Assembly: GCA_963204845.1 (NCBI GenBank)
Contig: CAUJIL010000189.1
Span: 1 to 9,269, forward strand
Direction of reading: 5' to 3'
Source of the DNA: Pseudomonadota bacterium
GTDB taxonomy: Bacteria > Pseudomonadota > Gammaproteobacteria > Pseudomonadales > UBA5518
Length of the DNA stretch: 9,269 bases
Positions 1 to 6,551 of this stretch are shown piece after piece; within the stretch, counting starts at the first letter, position 1; every line of letters begins with the position of its first letter. The notes under the pieces were generated by a model. It was not told where the DNA came from and ran no database searches. It was given only the letters and a program-made list of their open reading frames with translations. Position numbers and translations under genes: made by a program.

Positions 1-241
1 CGCCGTGCACGCGCGGGTGCAGCGTCTTCACGCGTCCGTCCATCATCTCGGGGAAACCGGTGTAGTCCGACACCTCGCGCACCGCGATGCCGGCGTCGGC
101 CAGCAGCCGCTGGGTGCCGCCGGTGGACAGGATCTCGACGCCGAGCGCGGCGAGTTCGCGTGCGAACTCGACCACGCCGGTCTTGTCCGAGACGCTGATC
201 AGGGCGCGGCGGACCGCGACGGTAGCGCAAGCATTGTTCAT
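1..241 (-). CDS. purH: PurH, bifunctional AICAR transformylase/IMP cyclohydrolase, N-terminal part (3' end outside window)
   Basis: This protein catalyses the last two steps of IMP synthesis in the cytoplasm: formylation of AICAR, then ring closure by the N-terminal IMP cyclohydrolase domain. Only the first 80 residues are present, because the gene runs off the left edge. The visible part is the start of the cyclohydrolase domain, with SVSDK at residues 16-20, STGGT at 39-43, and EVSDYTGFPEMM followed by DGRVKTLHP around 57-76, all hallmarks of PurH. The ATG at 241 is chosen because the family's conserved RRALxSVSDK block follows after about ten residues, the usual spacing. Its Shine-Dalgarno is weak (GGAT about 10 nt upstream). 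It lies 53 bp downstream of fis, the same order as in Pseudomonas, and is probably cotranscribed with dusB-fis. The family assignment is clear; the remaining roughly 85% of the protein cannot be judged. Confidence 0.95.
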   Translation of the reverse strand, partial: MNNACATVAVRRALISVSDKTGVVEFARELAALGVEILSTGGTQRLLADAGIAVREVSDYTGFPEMMDGRVKTLHPRVHG

Positions 242-276
242 GGGCAGGGATCCGATCGGGGTGATGGTTGGGTTCG

Positions 277-289
277 CGCGCCGGGCGCG
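277..289 (-). other. GC-rich hairpin in the fis-purH gap
   Basis: The 13-nt stretch has perfect 6-bp arms (CGCGCC/GGCGCG) around one base, so the real stem is probably 4-5 bp with a 3-nt loop. It sits 5 bp after the fis stop. No T-run follows on the minus strand, so it is not a canonical terminator. It could be an RNA processing or 3'-end stabilising hairpin, or chance in GC-rich DNA. Confidence 0.2.
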
Positions 290-294
290 GGTGT

Positions 295-600
295 TCAGAG
301 CAGGCCGTGGCGCCTGAGCTTCTTGCGCAGCGTGCCGCGGTTCAGTCCGAGCACGCTGGCGGCGAGCGTCTGGTTGTCGCGCGTGTACTCGAGCACGGCC
401 TGCAGCAGCGGCGCCTCGACCTCGGCCAGCACCATCTCGTAGACGCCGCTGACCATCTGGCCGTCGAGCTGCGCGAAGTAGTTGCGCAGTGCGATCTCCA
501 CGCAGTGGCGCAGCGAGTGGCCGCCGTCGGCAATCCCCGCGCCACTGGCCTCGGTGGGTTGCGCGCACTGTCCGCACGCGCCGTGCTCGCTCCGGTTCAT
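295..600 (-). CDS. fis: Fis, nucleoid-associated DNA-binding protein
   Basis: Fis is a homodimeric DNA-bending protein that activates rRNA promoters and shapes the nucleoid during rapid growth. The product is 101 residues, against 98 in E. coli. Residues 30-101 match the family closely: ALRNYFAQLDGQ (37-48) and YEMVLAEVEAPLL (54-66) form the dimerisation helices. The C-terminal helix-turn-helix runs from about 74 to 100 and ends in LNRGTLRKKLRRHGLL. The ATG at 600 overlaps the dusB stop as ATGA, with GAGGG 6 nt upstream, so translation is probably coupled to dusB. The dusB-fis pair is the classical gammaproteobacterial operon. The odd part is the poorly conserved N-terminus, which contains CGQC (Cys9, Cys12), with a third cysteine at 33. 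Confidence 0.97.
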   Translation of the reverse strand: MNRSEHGACGQCAQPTEASGAGIADGGHSLRHCVEIALRNYFAQLDGQMVSGVYEMVLAEVEAPLLQAVLEYTRDNQTLAASVLGLNRGTLRKKLRRHGLL

Positions 601-1598
601 GCTGCCCTCGCTTCTTTATGGTTGTCCTTGCAGGCCGCGCTGAAGTGCTCGCGCACCGCGGCCAGTTGTCCGCGTGCGCCGTCCAGCTGGTTGAATTCGC
701 GCCGGAATCCGCGTTCGCCGCCGCGGGCCTCCAGGTACCAGCCGACATGCTTGCGCGCGATGCGCACACCGGCCGCCTCGCCGTAGAAGGCGTGCAGCGC
801 CTCCAGGTGCCCGGCCACGATGGCGGTCAGTTCTTCCGCCTGCGGCTCCGATGCCGCAGGGCGTTCGGCCAGCGCGGCGTCGATCGCGCCGCACAGCCAC
901 GGACGGCCCTGGGCGGCGCGGCCGACCATCACCGCGGTGGCGCCGGTGTGGGCGAGCACCGCGCGGGCCTGCGCGGGCGTTGCGATGTCACCGTTGGCGA
1001 TCACCGGTACCGATACCGCGCGCACGATATCGCGGATCGTGTCGTACTCGGCCGCACCCGCGAAGCGGCAGGCGCGCGTGCGCCCGTGCACGCTGAGCAG
1101 GCGGATGCCGCAGTCCTCGGCGATGCGCGCGATGCGCACGCCGTTGCGCTCGGCGGGGCTCCAGCCGGTGCGCATCTTCAGCGTGACCGGCACCTCGGGT
1201 ACGGCGGCCACCACGGCCGCGAGGATCGCGCCGACCAGTCGCTCGTCGCGCAGCAGCGCCGAGCCGGCGGCGCGGCTGCACACCTTCTTCGCCGGGCAGC
1301 CCATGTTGATGTCGATGATCGCGGCGCCCAGATCCGCCTGCCGGCGCGCGCCTTCGGCCAGCGTGCGCGGCTCGTTGCCGACGATCTGCACCCAGCACGG
1401 CAGGCCGGCATCGGGCTGGCGCAGCCGCAACTGCGTGCGGCGCGTCTGCCACAGCCGGGCGTCGGCGGCCACCATCTCGGCGATCGCGAGCCGCGTGCCG
1501 AGCCGTGCACACAGCGCCCGGTACGGCAGGTCGGTCACGCCGACCATCGGCGCCAGCACGACGCGCGTGTCGAAGCGATAGGGTCCGATGCGCAGCAC
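597..1598 (-). CDS. dusB: DusB, tRNA-dihydrouridine synthase
   Basis: This FMN-dependent enzyme reduces a specific uridine in the tRNA D-loop to dihydrouridine using NADPH. The product is 333 residues (E. coli DusB 321). Visible motifs are APMVGVTD (16-23, FMN/substrate barrel), DINMGCPAKKV (96-106) with the catalytic Cys101, MRTGW (142-146), HGRTRA (171-176), NGD (202-204), GRAAQGRPW (226-234), and the RKHVGWYL helix (282-289) of the tRNA-binding domain. I chose the GTG at 1598 because it gives the family's usual start (xLRIGPYRF, like E. coli MRIGQYQL) and has GAGAGG 6 nt upstream. The longer frame to 1712 adds about 38 residues without family similarity and runs through the candidate promoter. 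It overlaps fis by 4 bp. A brnTA module separates it from the DUF3426 gene that normally precedes it. Confidence 0.96.
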   Translation of the reverse strand: MLRIGPYRFDTRVVLAPMVGVTDLPYRALCARLGTRLAIAEMVAADARLWQTRRTQLRLRQPDAGLPCWVQIVGNEPRTLAEGARRQADLGAAIIDINMGCPAKKVCSRAAGSALLRDERLVGAILAAVVAAVPEVPVTLKMRTGWSPAERNGVRIARIAEDCGIRLLSVHGRTRACRFAGAAEYDTIRDIVRAVSVPVIANGDIATPAQARAVLAHTGATAVMVGRAAQGRPWLCGAIDAALAERPAASEPQAEELTAIVAGHLEALHAFYGEAAGVRIARKHVGWYLEARGGERGFRREFNQLDGARGQLAAVREHFSAACKDNHKEARAA

Positions 1599-1648
1599 GT
1601 GACGCCTCTCTGGACGGTGGATACCGGGAAATCCCGCAGGGGGGCGAA

Positions 1649-1677
1649 ATGATACCGGGGGGCGGCGGGTGATTAAA
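1649..1677 (-). promoter_or_regulatory. Candidate sigma-70 promoter for dusB-fis(-purH)
   Basis: On the minus strand, TTTAAT (1677-1672, 3/6 to the -35 consensus) and TATCAT (1654-1649, 5/6 to the -10) are 17 bp apart. Initiation would fall about 45 nt upstream of the dusB GTG. The stretch after the -10 is GC-rich (TTCGCCCCCC), compatible with a stringently controlled promoter as known for E. coli dusB-fis, but that is inference. The rest of the 138-bp gap (1599-1736) shows nothing else I can support. Confidence 0.35.
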
Positions 1678-1736
1678 GGGTGGCGGTCGTGGTTCTTGCC
1701 GCTCCCGGGCACGGATTCGCCCGTGGGCGCCCGACG

Positions 1737-2018
1737 TCAACGTTGCGCGGTGCGGGTTTTCGAGCGTTCGCTGGGGCGTGTTGCCGGCTCTCCCCGGTAG
1801 TGATCCGCATACGTATCCAGGAGACGGCGGATCATCCTCTGGTAGGAGGTGTGATTGCGCTCGGCGGCTTCCTTGAAGAACTCCACGCTTCGCCGGCTCA
1901 ACGAGATGGTCACTTTTACCCCTTCCTCGCCGACCACGAGCTGATCCGGCGGTGGAAGGAAATCGCGAACCACCTCTGCCCGGACCGGTTCATCCGAGTA
2001 CTTGATTTTCCCGTTCAT
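1737..2018 (-). CDS. brnA: BrnA-type antitoxin, ribbon-helix-helix (CopG/MetJ-like)
   Basis: This is the likely antitoxin that neutralises the adjacent BrnT and represses the pair's promoter. The product is 93 residues. The N-terminus (IKYSDEP at 5-11, DFLPPPDQL at 19-27) is typical of BrnA-like proteins and may wrap the toxin. A ribbon-helix-helix follows: strand KVTISLS (35-41), helix A about 43-54 (SVEFFKEAAER) and helix B about 58-74 (YQRMIRRLLDTYADHY). The last 18 residues are polar and basic, probably disordered. The ATG at 2018 lies inside the 3' end of brnT (29-bp overlap), and only a weak AAGGG 11 nt upstream supports initiation, so translational coupling to brnT is likely. Toxin-first order is characteristic of BrnT/BrnA. 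GC content here is about 57% in the lines counted, below the neighbouring genes. The exact subfamily is less certain than the fold. Confidence 0.88.
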   Translation of the reverse strand: MNGKIKYSDEPVRAEVVRDFLPPPDQLVVGEEGVKVTISLSRRSVEFFKEAAERNHTSYQRMIRRLLDTYADHYRGEPATRPSERSKTRTAQR

Positions 2019-2277
2019 AGATACGCTTGCCCTTGCGCCAGTAACCGGCGCCGATGATGCGAATCACCCGGCTTCGATAGGTGAACCGCACCGTAAGTAT
2101 TCCGTCGCCCACCGCCCCGAAGCAGTAGAAGCGTTCTTCCTTTCCGCTGTGTGCAAGGTCGCGGGCAATCACACGCTTCGTATCGAGGAATGCCTGCTGC
2201 GCAAGGTGAAAACCCACGCCGTGCTTGCGCTGGTTCTCCGCATCCTTGTCGGGATCCCATTCGAAGCAGGCAGTCAT
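1990..2277 (-). CDS. brnT: BrnT family ribonuclease toxin
   Basis: BrnT toxins are small RelE-fold ribonucleases that block translation when free of BrnA. The product is 95 residues, the usual length. Family features are FEWDPDKDAENQRKHGVGF (5-23), FLD (30-32), EERF (47-50), and the C-terminal strand and tail VIRIIGAGYW then RKGKRIYE (71-88). Many BrnT proteins have an SARxA-like segment where this one has GAGYW, so it belongs to a variant branch. The ATG at 2277 is the only in-frame start before a TAG stop 9 bp upstream. It is preceded by CCCCC and no Shine-Dalgarno, implying weak toxin translation. It overlaps brnA by 29 bp. The 68 bp upstream (2278-2345) hold an inverted repeat that could be the BrnA operator. 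Family call is firm; activity is unproven. Confidence 0.9.
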   Translation of the reverse strand: MTACFEWDPDKDAENQRKHGVGFHLAQQAFLDTKRVIARDLAHSGKEERFYCFGAVGDGILTVRFTYRSRVIRIIGAGYWRKGKRIYERENQVLG

Positions 2278-2311
2278 GGGGGAACACTAGCACTGATATG
2301 GGCTGATTGCC

Positions 2312-2340
2312 ATACGTTTGTCTGTACGAGGCGAACGTAT
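2312..2340 (-). promoter_or_regulatory. Inverted repeat upstream of brnT, candidate BrnA operator
   Basis: ATACGTT at 2312-2318 and AACGTAT at 2334-2340 are perfect 7-bp inverted arms, 22 bp centre to centre, about two DNA turns. This suits a pair of ribbon-helix-helix dimers on one face. A further TACG lies between them (2325-2328). The site is 35 bp upstream of the brnT ATG and just after the DUF3426 stop. I could not find a convincing -35/-10 pair here. The 15-nt loop makes a terminator unlikely. Confidence 0.4.
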
Positions 2341-2345
2341 AGCGC

Positions 2346-3278
2346 TCAGCGCGCGCCCGGCGGCGCCAGGATGTCCATGCGGTAGCCGGAGGCGTGTTCC
2401 CCGGGGTCGCGCAGTTCGAGGTGCACCGCGACCGCCGGGCCGGCCGGCATCGGCTCGCGCGGCGCTTCTGCAAGGTAGTCGGCGGCGCCGAACACGCGGC
2501 CCGCGACGGTGCGTCCGCGCGCGTCCTGGAAGCTGATCGCAAGCCCCGGCCACGGCTGCGGGTACGCGCCGCGGTTGCTGATCAGCGCATCGAGCAGCAG
2601 CACGCCGTCACGCCCGGGTGCGGGGCGGATCACCAGTGCGTCGCTGCGGATCGCCTGCGGCGCCGGCGGGCGCGGCAACTCGCAACCGAGAGGCGCGCAG
2701 GCGCGCTCCAGCCACGGGCGCAGCGTGCGGTCCTGCAGCAGGTGATCGCGTTCGTGCCACCCGTACTGCACCGCCAGCGCGAGCGCCGCGAACACGCAGC
2801 CCAACGCCCAGCCGGTGCTCCGTGTGCGCGCCGGCCGCGGGGTCGCGTCGATCTCGATCGGGGGCGGCGTGAAGGCCGGGACAGGCACGGGCTCCCCTTG
2901 CGGTGCCGCGTACGCCGAGGCTCGCGCGGTGCCTTCGATCGGTGGCTCCGCCTCATTGCCGGCACCGGTATCCGCCTGGAGGCCGGTGGCCTGCAGTGCG
3001 TTGTCCTCGGTGGGTTCGGTCGCTTCGCCCGCTTCGTCCGTGTGCTCCCCTGCGGCCAGCAGTTCGTGAACGTAGCTTTCCTCGATGCCGCTGCCGGCCG
3101 GGGGCTGTTCATCGGGCTGCCAGCCCGGCGCCGGCTCGTCGTCGATCAGGTACAGCTCGGCGCGGAACACGCGCGCGCAGACGCCGCAGCGCACCAGCCC
3201 CTCGGCCGCAGCGCGCTGCGCGGCGCTGACACGAAACGTGGTCTGGCAACCCGGGCAGCGCGCAATCATCGCCGTCAT
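2346..3278 (-). CDS. Zinc-ribbon (MJ0042-type) and DUF3426 domain single-pass membrane protein
   Basis: The molecular function is unknown. The 310-residue product has an N-terminal zinc ribbon with CPGC (Cys8, Cys11) and CGVC (Cys31, Cys34). An acidic, Glu/Pro/Ala-rich disordered linker (about 47-150) follows, then one transmembrane segment (about 155-172), then a C-terminal DUF3426 domain (about 185-305) containing CAPLGCELPRP (194-204). The ribbon would be cytoplasmic and the DUF3426 domain periplasmic. The ATG at 3278 is chosen because it forms an ATGA overlap with the prmA stop; a second ATG at 3269 would remove three residues. Proteins of this design commonly lie between prmA and dusB in gammaproteobacteria, so this is a native member of the operon. 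Its 3' neighbour, normally dusB, is here the brnTA module. Confidence 0.88.
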   Translation of the reverse strand: MTAMIARCPGCQTTFRVSAAQRAAAEGLVRCGVCARVFRAELYLIDDEPAPGWQPDEQPPAGSGIEESYVHELLAAGEHTDEAGEATEPTEDNALQATGLQADTGAGNEAEPPIEGTARASAYAAPQGEPVPVPAFTPPPIEIDATPRPARTRSTGWALGCVFAALALAVQYGWHERDHLLQDRTLRPWLERACAPLGCELPRPPAPQAIRSDALVIRPAPGRDGVLLLDALISNRGAYPQPWPGLAISFQDARGRTVAGRVFGAADYLAEAPREPMPAGPAVAVHLELRDPGEHASGYRMDILAPPGAR

Positions 3279-4171
3279 GGCGCCGCGCTCCGCGTGCGAC
3301 GCAACTCGATGCGGCACCAGGTGTCGCGCTCCACGGTGGCCACGTGCGCGAACCACGGCGCCCACGCGGCGCACACGGCTGCGGCCTGCTCGCGCAGCAC
3401 GCCCGACAGCACTGCGAGTCCGTCGGGGCGCACCCGTTGCGCGAGTCGTGGCGCGAGCTCGACCAGTGGCCCGGCCAGGATGTTCGCGAGCAGCAGGTCC
3501 ACGGGTTCACGACCGTCGAGCAGCGACGGCGGTCCGACGTCGAGCGCCTCGACGCCGAGCCCGTTGCGCTCGGCGTTGTCGCGCGTGGCGAGCAGTGCCT
3601 GCGGGTCGATGTCGACCGCCGCGACGTGCGCCGCGCCGAGCACCAGCGCGGCGATCGCGAGGATCCCGGAGCCGCAGCCGTAGTCGATCACGGTTGCGCC
3701 CGCGCTCGGGTGCGTGGCCAGCCATTCGAGGCACAGCGCGGTGGTCGGATGGGTGCCGGTGCCGAAGGCGAGCCCCGGGTCGAGGTGCACTACGGTGGCG
3801 GCGGGGTCGGGGACGCTCATGCCGCCGGGGCAGACCCAGAAGTGGTCCCCGAAGCGCAGCGGCTCGAAATGCTGCAGCCACTCGCGTTCCCACGCGCGGT
3901 CTTCCAGGTGTTCCCACGGCAGCGCATGCGCGGCCGCGCCCAGCGTGGCGGCCAGCGCCGCGGCGACGTGCTCGCGCCCGGTGTCGTCCTCGAACAGCGC
4001 GGTCAGGTCCACTTCGGGCCACAGCGGCGTCTCGCCCACGCCGGGCTCGAGGATCGGTACGTCGCGGTGGTCGCCCAGCGTCACCGCCAGCGCACCGGCC
4101 GCGAGCAGCGCGTCCTCGAGCGCCTCGACACGATCGGCGGTGGCGGTCAGGCGCAGTTGCAGCCAGCCCAC
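3275..4171 (-). CDS. prmA: PrmA, ribosomal protein L11 methyltransferase
   Basis: PrmA transfers methyl groups from S-adenosylmethionine to several amino groups of ribosomal protein L11. The product is 298 residues (E. coli 293). The small N-terminal L11-recognition domain begins MGWLQLRL. Then come the linker motif DPGLAFGTGTHPTT (131-144), the SAM-binding motif VIDYGCGSGILAIAA (161-175), the acidic post-strand-2 motif VDIDP (186-190) and the catalytic-site NILAGPL (230-236). The start is a GTG at 4171, giving the family's usual N-terminus (E. coli MPWIQLKL) only 7 bp after the accC stop. It has no strong Shine-Dalgarno, so reinitiation after accC is likely. The 3' end overlaps the DUF3426 gene by 4 bp. 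Confidence 0.96.
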   Translation of the reverse strand: MGWLQLRLTATADRVEALEDALLAAGALAVTLGDHRDVPILEPGVGETPLWPEVDLTALFEDDTGREHVAAALAATLGAAAHALPWEHLEDRAWEREWLQHFEPLRFGDHFWVCPGGMSVPDPAATVVHLDPGLAFGTGTHPTTALCLEWLATHPSAGATVIDYGCGSGILAIAALVLGAAHVAAVDIDPQALLATRDNAERNGLGVEALDVGPPSLLDGREPVDLLLANILAGPLVELAPRLAQRVRPDGLAVLSGVLREQAAAVCAAWAPWFAHVATVERDTWCRIELRRTRSAAP

Positions 4172-4178
4172 GGTGTGC

Positions 4179-5519
4179 TCAGGTCTGAAGTTTCTTTTCG
4201 AGGTAGTGGATGTTCACGCCCCCGCGCAGGAAGGCTTCGTCGCGCACCAGCTGCTGGTGCAGCGGAATGTTCGTGCGGATGCCGTCGACGACGATCTCGT
4301 CGAGTGCGTTGCGCATGCGAGCCAGCGCGGCGTGGCGGTCGTCGGCCCAGGTGATCACCTTGCCGATCAGCGAATCGTAGTACGGCGGCACCGTGTAGCC
4401 GCTGTAGAGGTGCGAGTCCACGCGCACGCCGTTGCCGCCCGGCGCGTGAAAGCGGTTCACCTTGCCGGGGCAGGGCGCGAAGGTCCGCGGATCCTCGGCG
4501 TTGATGCGGCATTCGAAGGCGTGGCCGCGGAAATGCACGTCCTCCTGGCGTATCGACAGCGGCTGGCCGCTGGCGATCAGCAGTTGCTCGCGCACGATGT
4601 CGATGCCGGTGATCGCCTCGGTCACCGGGTGCTCGACCTGCACGCGGGTGTTCATCTCGATGAAGAAGAACTGGCCGTTCTCGTACAGGAACTCGAAGGT
4701 GCCCGCACCGCGGTAGCCGATCTGCCGGCACGCGTGCACGCAACTCTCGGCGACCGCGCGCTTGATGGCGTCCGGGATGCCCGGCGCCGGCGCTTCTTCC
4801 AGCACCTTCTGGTGGCGGCGCTGCAGCGAGCAGTCGCGGTCCCCGAGGTGGATCGCGTTGCCCTGTCCGTCGCACAGCACCTGGATCTCCACGTGGCGCG
4901 GGTTCTCGAGGAATTTCTCGAGGTAGACGGTGCCGTCGCCGAAGGCGGCCTGCGCCTCGTTGCGGGTCACGAACACCGAGTTCAGCAGCGCCGCCTCGCT
5001 GTGCACCACGCGCATGCCGCGGCCGCCGCCGCCGGCGGCGGCCTTGATGATCACCGGATAGCCGACCGCGCGCGCCATCGCGAGGATCTCGTCGCTGTCC
5101 TCGGGCAGTGGGCCGTCGGAGCCGGGTACCGTGGGTACGCCGGCGGCCTTCATGGCGTCCTTGGCGCGCACCTTGTCGCCCATCAGGCGGATCACGTCGG
5201 GCGTCGGGCCAATGAACACGAAGCCGCTCTTCTCTACCTGCTCGGCGAAGTTCGCGTTCTCGGCCAGGAAGCCGTAGCCGGGGTGGATCGCGACGGCATC
5301 GGTGATCTCGGCGGCGCTGATGATCGACGGCACGTTCAGGTAGCTCTGTGCCGAGGGGTTCGGGCCGATGCATACCGCCTCGTCGGCGAGACGCACGTGC
5401 ATCAGGTCGCGGTCGACCTGCGAGTGCACGGCGACGGTGCGGATGCCGAGTTCGCGGCAGGCGCGCAGGATGCGCAGCGCGATCTCGCCGCGGTTCGCAA
5501 TGACGACTTTCTCGAGCAT
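4179..5519 (-). CDS. accC: AccC, biotin carboxylase subunit of acetyl-CoA carboxylase
   Basis: AccC uses ATP and bicarbonate to carboxylate the biotin on AccB, the first half-reaction of malonyl-CoA formation for fatty-acid synthesis. The product is 446 residues (E. coli 449) and aligns without offset up to at least residue 338. It has the N-terminal MLEKVVIANRGEIALRI, ATP-grasp residues Lys116 and Lys159, the glycine-rich lid GGGGRGM (163-169), metal ligands Glu276 and Glu288, catalytic Arg292 with VEHP (295-298), and Arg338. No key residue is missing. The ATG at 5519 has AGGA 9 nt upstream. It lies 34 bp after accB and 7 bp before prmA. The carboxyltransferase subunits (accA, accD) are not in the window, as is normal. 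Confidence 0.98.
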   Translation of the reverse strand: MLEKVVIANRGEIALRILRACRELGIRTVAVHSQVDRDLMHVRLADEAVCIGPNPSAQSYLNVPSIISAAEITDAVAIHPGYGFLAENANFAEQVEKSGFVFIGPTPDVIRLMGDKVRAKDAMKAAGVPTVPGSDGPLPEDSDEILAMARAVGYPVIIKAAAGGGGRGMRVVHSEAALLNSVFVTRNEAQAAFGDGTVYLEKFLENPRHVEIQVLCDGQGNAIHLGDRDCSLQRRHQKVLEEAPAPGIPDAIKRAVAESCVHACRQIGYRGAGTFEFLYENGQFFFIEMNTRVQVEHPVTEAITGIDIVREQLLIASGQPLSIRQEDVHFRGHAFECRINAEDPRTFAPCPGKVNRFHAPGGNGVRVDSHLYSGYTVPPYYDSLIGKVITWADDRHAALARMRNALDEIVVDGIRTNIPLHQQLVRDEAFLRGGVNIHYLEKKLQT

Positions 5520-5553
5520 GGGCGGGAATCCTGTGCGCGACGGTTGCGGTGCT

Positions 5554-6015
5554 TCAGACGATGCTCACCAGCGGCTGGTCGAACTCGACCGGCTGGCCGT
5601 CCTCCACCAGGATCGCCCCGATCACACCGGACTTGTCGGCCTCGATGTGGTTCATCATCTTCATCGCCTCGACGATGCAGATCACCTCGCCCGCCTTCAC
5701 GCTCTGCCCGACCTCGACGAACACCTTGGCCCCCGGCGACGGCGAGCGGTAGAAGGTGCCGACCATCGGCGAGCGCACCAGGTGCCCGGCCGGTTCGGTG
5801 GGCCCCGCCGCGGGCGCCTGGGCGGCCGGTGCGCTGGCAACCGGTGCGCACGCGGCGGTGGGCGCCGCGTGCGTCATCATCGGTGCACTGTGGTACACGG
5901 TGGCACCGTGCCCGCGGCTGATGCGCACCGACTCCTCGCCCTCGCAGATCTCGATCTCGGTGATGTCGGTGCCGTCGAGCAGTTCGATGAGCGTCTTGAT
6001 CTTGCGGATGTCCAT
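5554..6015 (-). CDS. accB: AccB, biotin carboxyl carrier protein (BCCP)
   Basis: AccB carries carboxybiotin between AccC and the AccAD carboxyltransferase. The product is 153 residues (E. coli 156). An N-terminal helix-rich segment begins MDIRKIKTLIELL, where the enzyme complex assembles. An Ala/Pro-rich flexible linker occupies about 44-78. The biotinyl domain (about 79-153) carries RSPMVGTFYRSPSPG and the biotinylation motif EAMKMMN, with Lys119 as the predicted biotinylated residue. The ATG at 6015 is the only plausible start, since the conserved N-terminus begins there. The ribosome-binding site is weak (GGGGA about 9-11 nt upstream). It is 22 bp downstream of aroQ and 34 bp upstream of accC. 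AccB is known to autoregulate accBC in E. coli; I see no site to confirm that here. Confidence 0.97.
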   Translation of the reverse strand: MDIRKIKTLIELLDGTDITEIEICEGEESVRISRGHGATVYHSAPMMTHAAPTAACAPVASAPAAQAPAAGPTEPAGHLVRSPMVGTFYRSPSPGAKVFVEVGQSVKAGEVICIVEAMKMMNHIEADKSGVIGAILVEDGQPVEFDQPLVSIV

Positions 6016-6037
6016 GTGGCGTGTCCCCGGGTGATGT

Positions 6038-6481
6038 TCAGTCGTTCTGGATGCGTGCGATCGCCGCCTGCAGCGCGAGTTCGTAACCGAGCGGACCCAG
6101 TCCGCAGATCACGCCGGCGGCGATGTCGGAAAAGTACGAGTGCCGGCGAAACGGTTCGCGCGCGTGCACATTGGAGAGGTGAACCTCGATGAACGGCACC
6201 GCGACCGCGAGCAGCGCGTCGCGCAGCGCGACGCTGGTGTGCGTGAAGCCGCCGGGGTTGAACACGATGCAGCCGATGCCCTCGGAACGCGCGGCATGGA
6301 TACGCTCGATCAGCTGGTGTTCGGCGTTGCTCTGCAGCGTCTGCAGATGAAGGCCCGCGGCGACCGCGATCGCGGCCAGCCGCTGGTTGATCTGCTCCAG
6401 CGTCACCGAGCCGTAGGTCTGGGGTTCGCGGGTGCCGAGCAGGTTCAGGTTGGGGCCGTGGAGTACCAGGATGGTCGGCAT
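6038..6481 (-). CDS. aroQ: AroQ, type II 3-dehydroquinate dehydratase
   Basis: This enzyme dehydrates 3-dehydroquinate to 3-dehydroshikimate, step three of the shikimate pathway, as a cytoplasmic dodecamer. The product is 147 residues, the usual length. Visible motifs are LVLHGPNLNLLGTREP (5-20), with Asn11 and the catalytic-loop Arg18. Next are Tyr23 (catalytic base), FNPGGFTHTS (74-83) with Asn75 and His81, and EVHLSNVHAREPFR (99-112) with the general acid His101 and Arg112. All active-site residues are present. The ATG at 6481 gives the standard N-terminus; its Shine-Dalgarno is poor. It is the first gene of the aroQ-accB-accC-prmA run, as in Pseudomonas, and a candidate promoter lies about 70 bp upstream. 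Confidence 0.97.
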   Translation of the reverse strand: MPTILVLHGPNLNLLGTREPQTYGSVTLEQINQRLAAIAVAAGLHLQTLQSNAEHQLIERIHAARSEGIGCIVFNPGGFTHTSVALRDALLAVAVPFIEVHLSNVHAREPFRRHSYFSDIAAGVICGLGPLGYELALQAAIARIQND

Positions 6482-6551
6482 GTCGTGTCTCGCTGGCAGG
6501 CTTCCAGGCTCGCGGCGTGCGCCGCGGACGGGCCAGCCGGATGGTGCGCGG

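Noticed and set aside
489..1652. A 387-codon plus-strand frame opposite dusB
   Set aside because: It is antisense to dusB, which has every expected motif; the translation shows no family signal.
1599..1712. N-terminal extension of dusB to an ATG at 1712
   Set aside because: The added residues have no similarity to DusB N-termini and would cross the candidate promoter; GTG at 1598 has a good Shine-Dalgarno and the right N-terminus.
1710..1725. CACGG-N6-CCGTG hairpin after brnA as a terminator
   Set aside because: The 5-bp stem does not extend cleanly and no T-run follows in the brnA direction. It is not strong enough to call.
1737..2345. Direct repeats or transposon ends flanking the brnTA module
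   Set aside because: I compared the bases around 1737-1750 and 2334-2350 and saw only a loose AACGT-like resemblance, no target-site duplication or terminal inverted repeats.
3714..5921. A 735-codon open frame on the plus strand opposite prmA, accC and accB
   Set aside because: It lies antisense to three unmistakable conserved genes. Its translation is Arg/Ala/Val-rich with no recognisable motif, as expected from GC-rich codon bias keeping antisense frames open.
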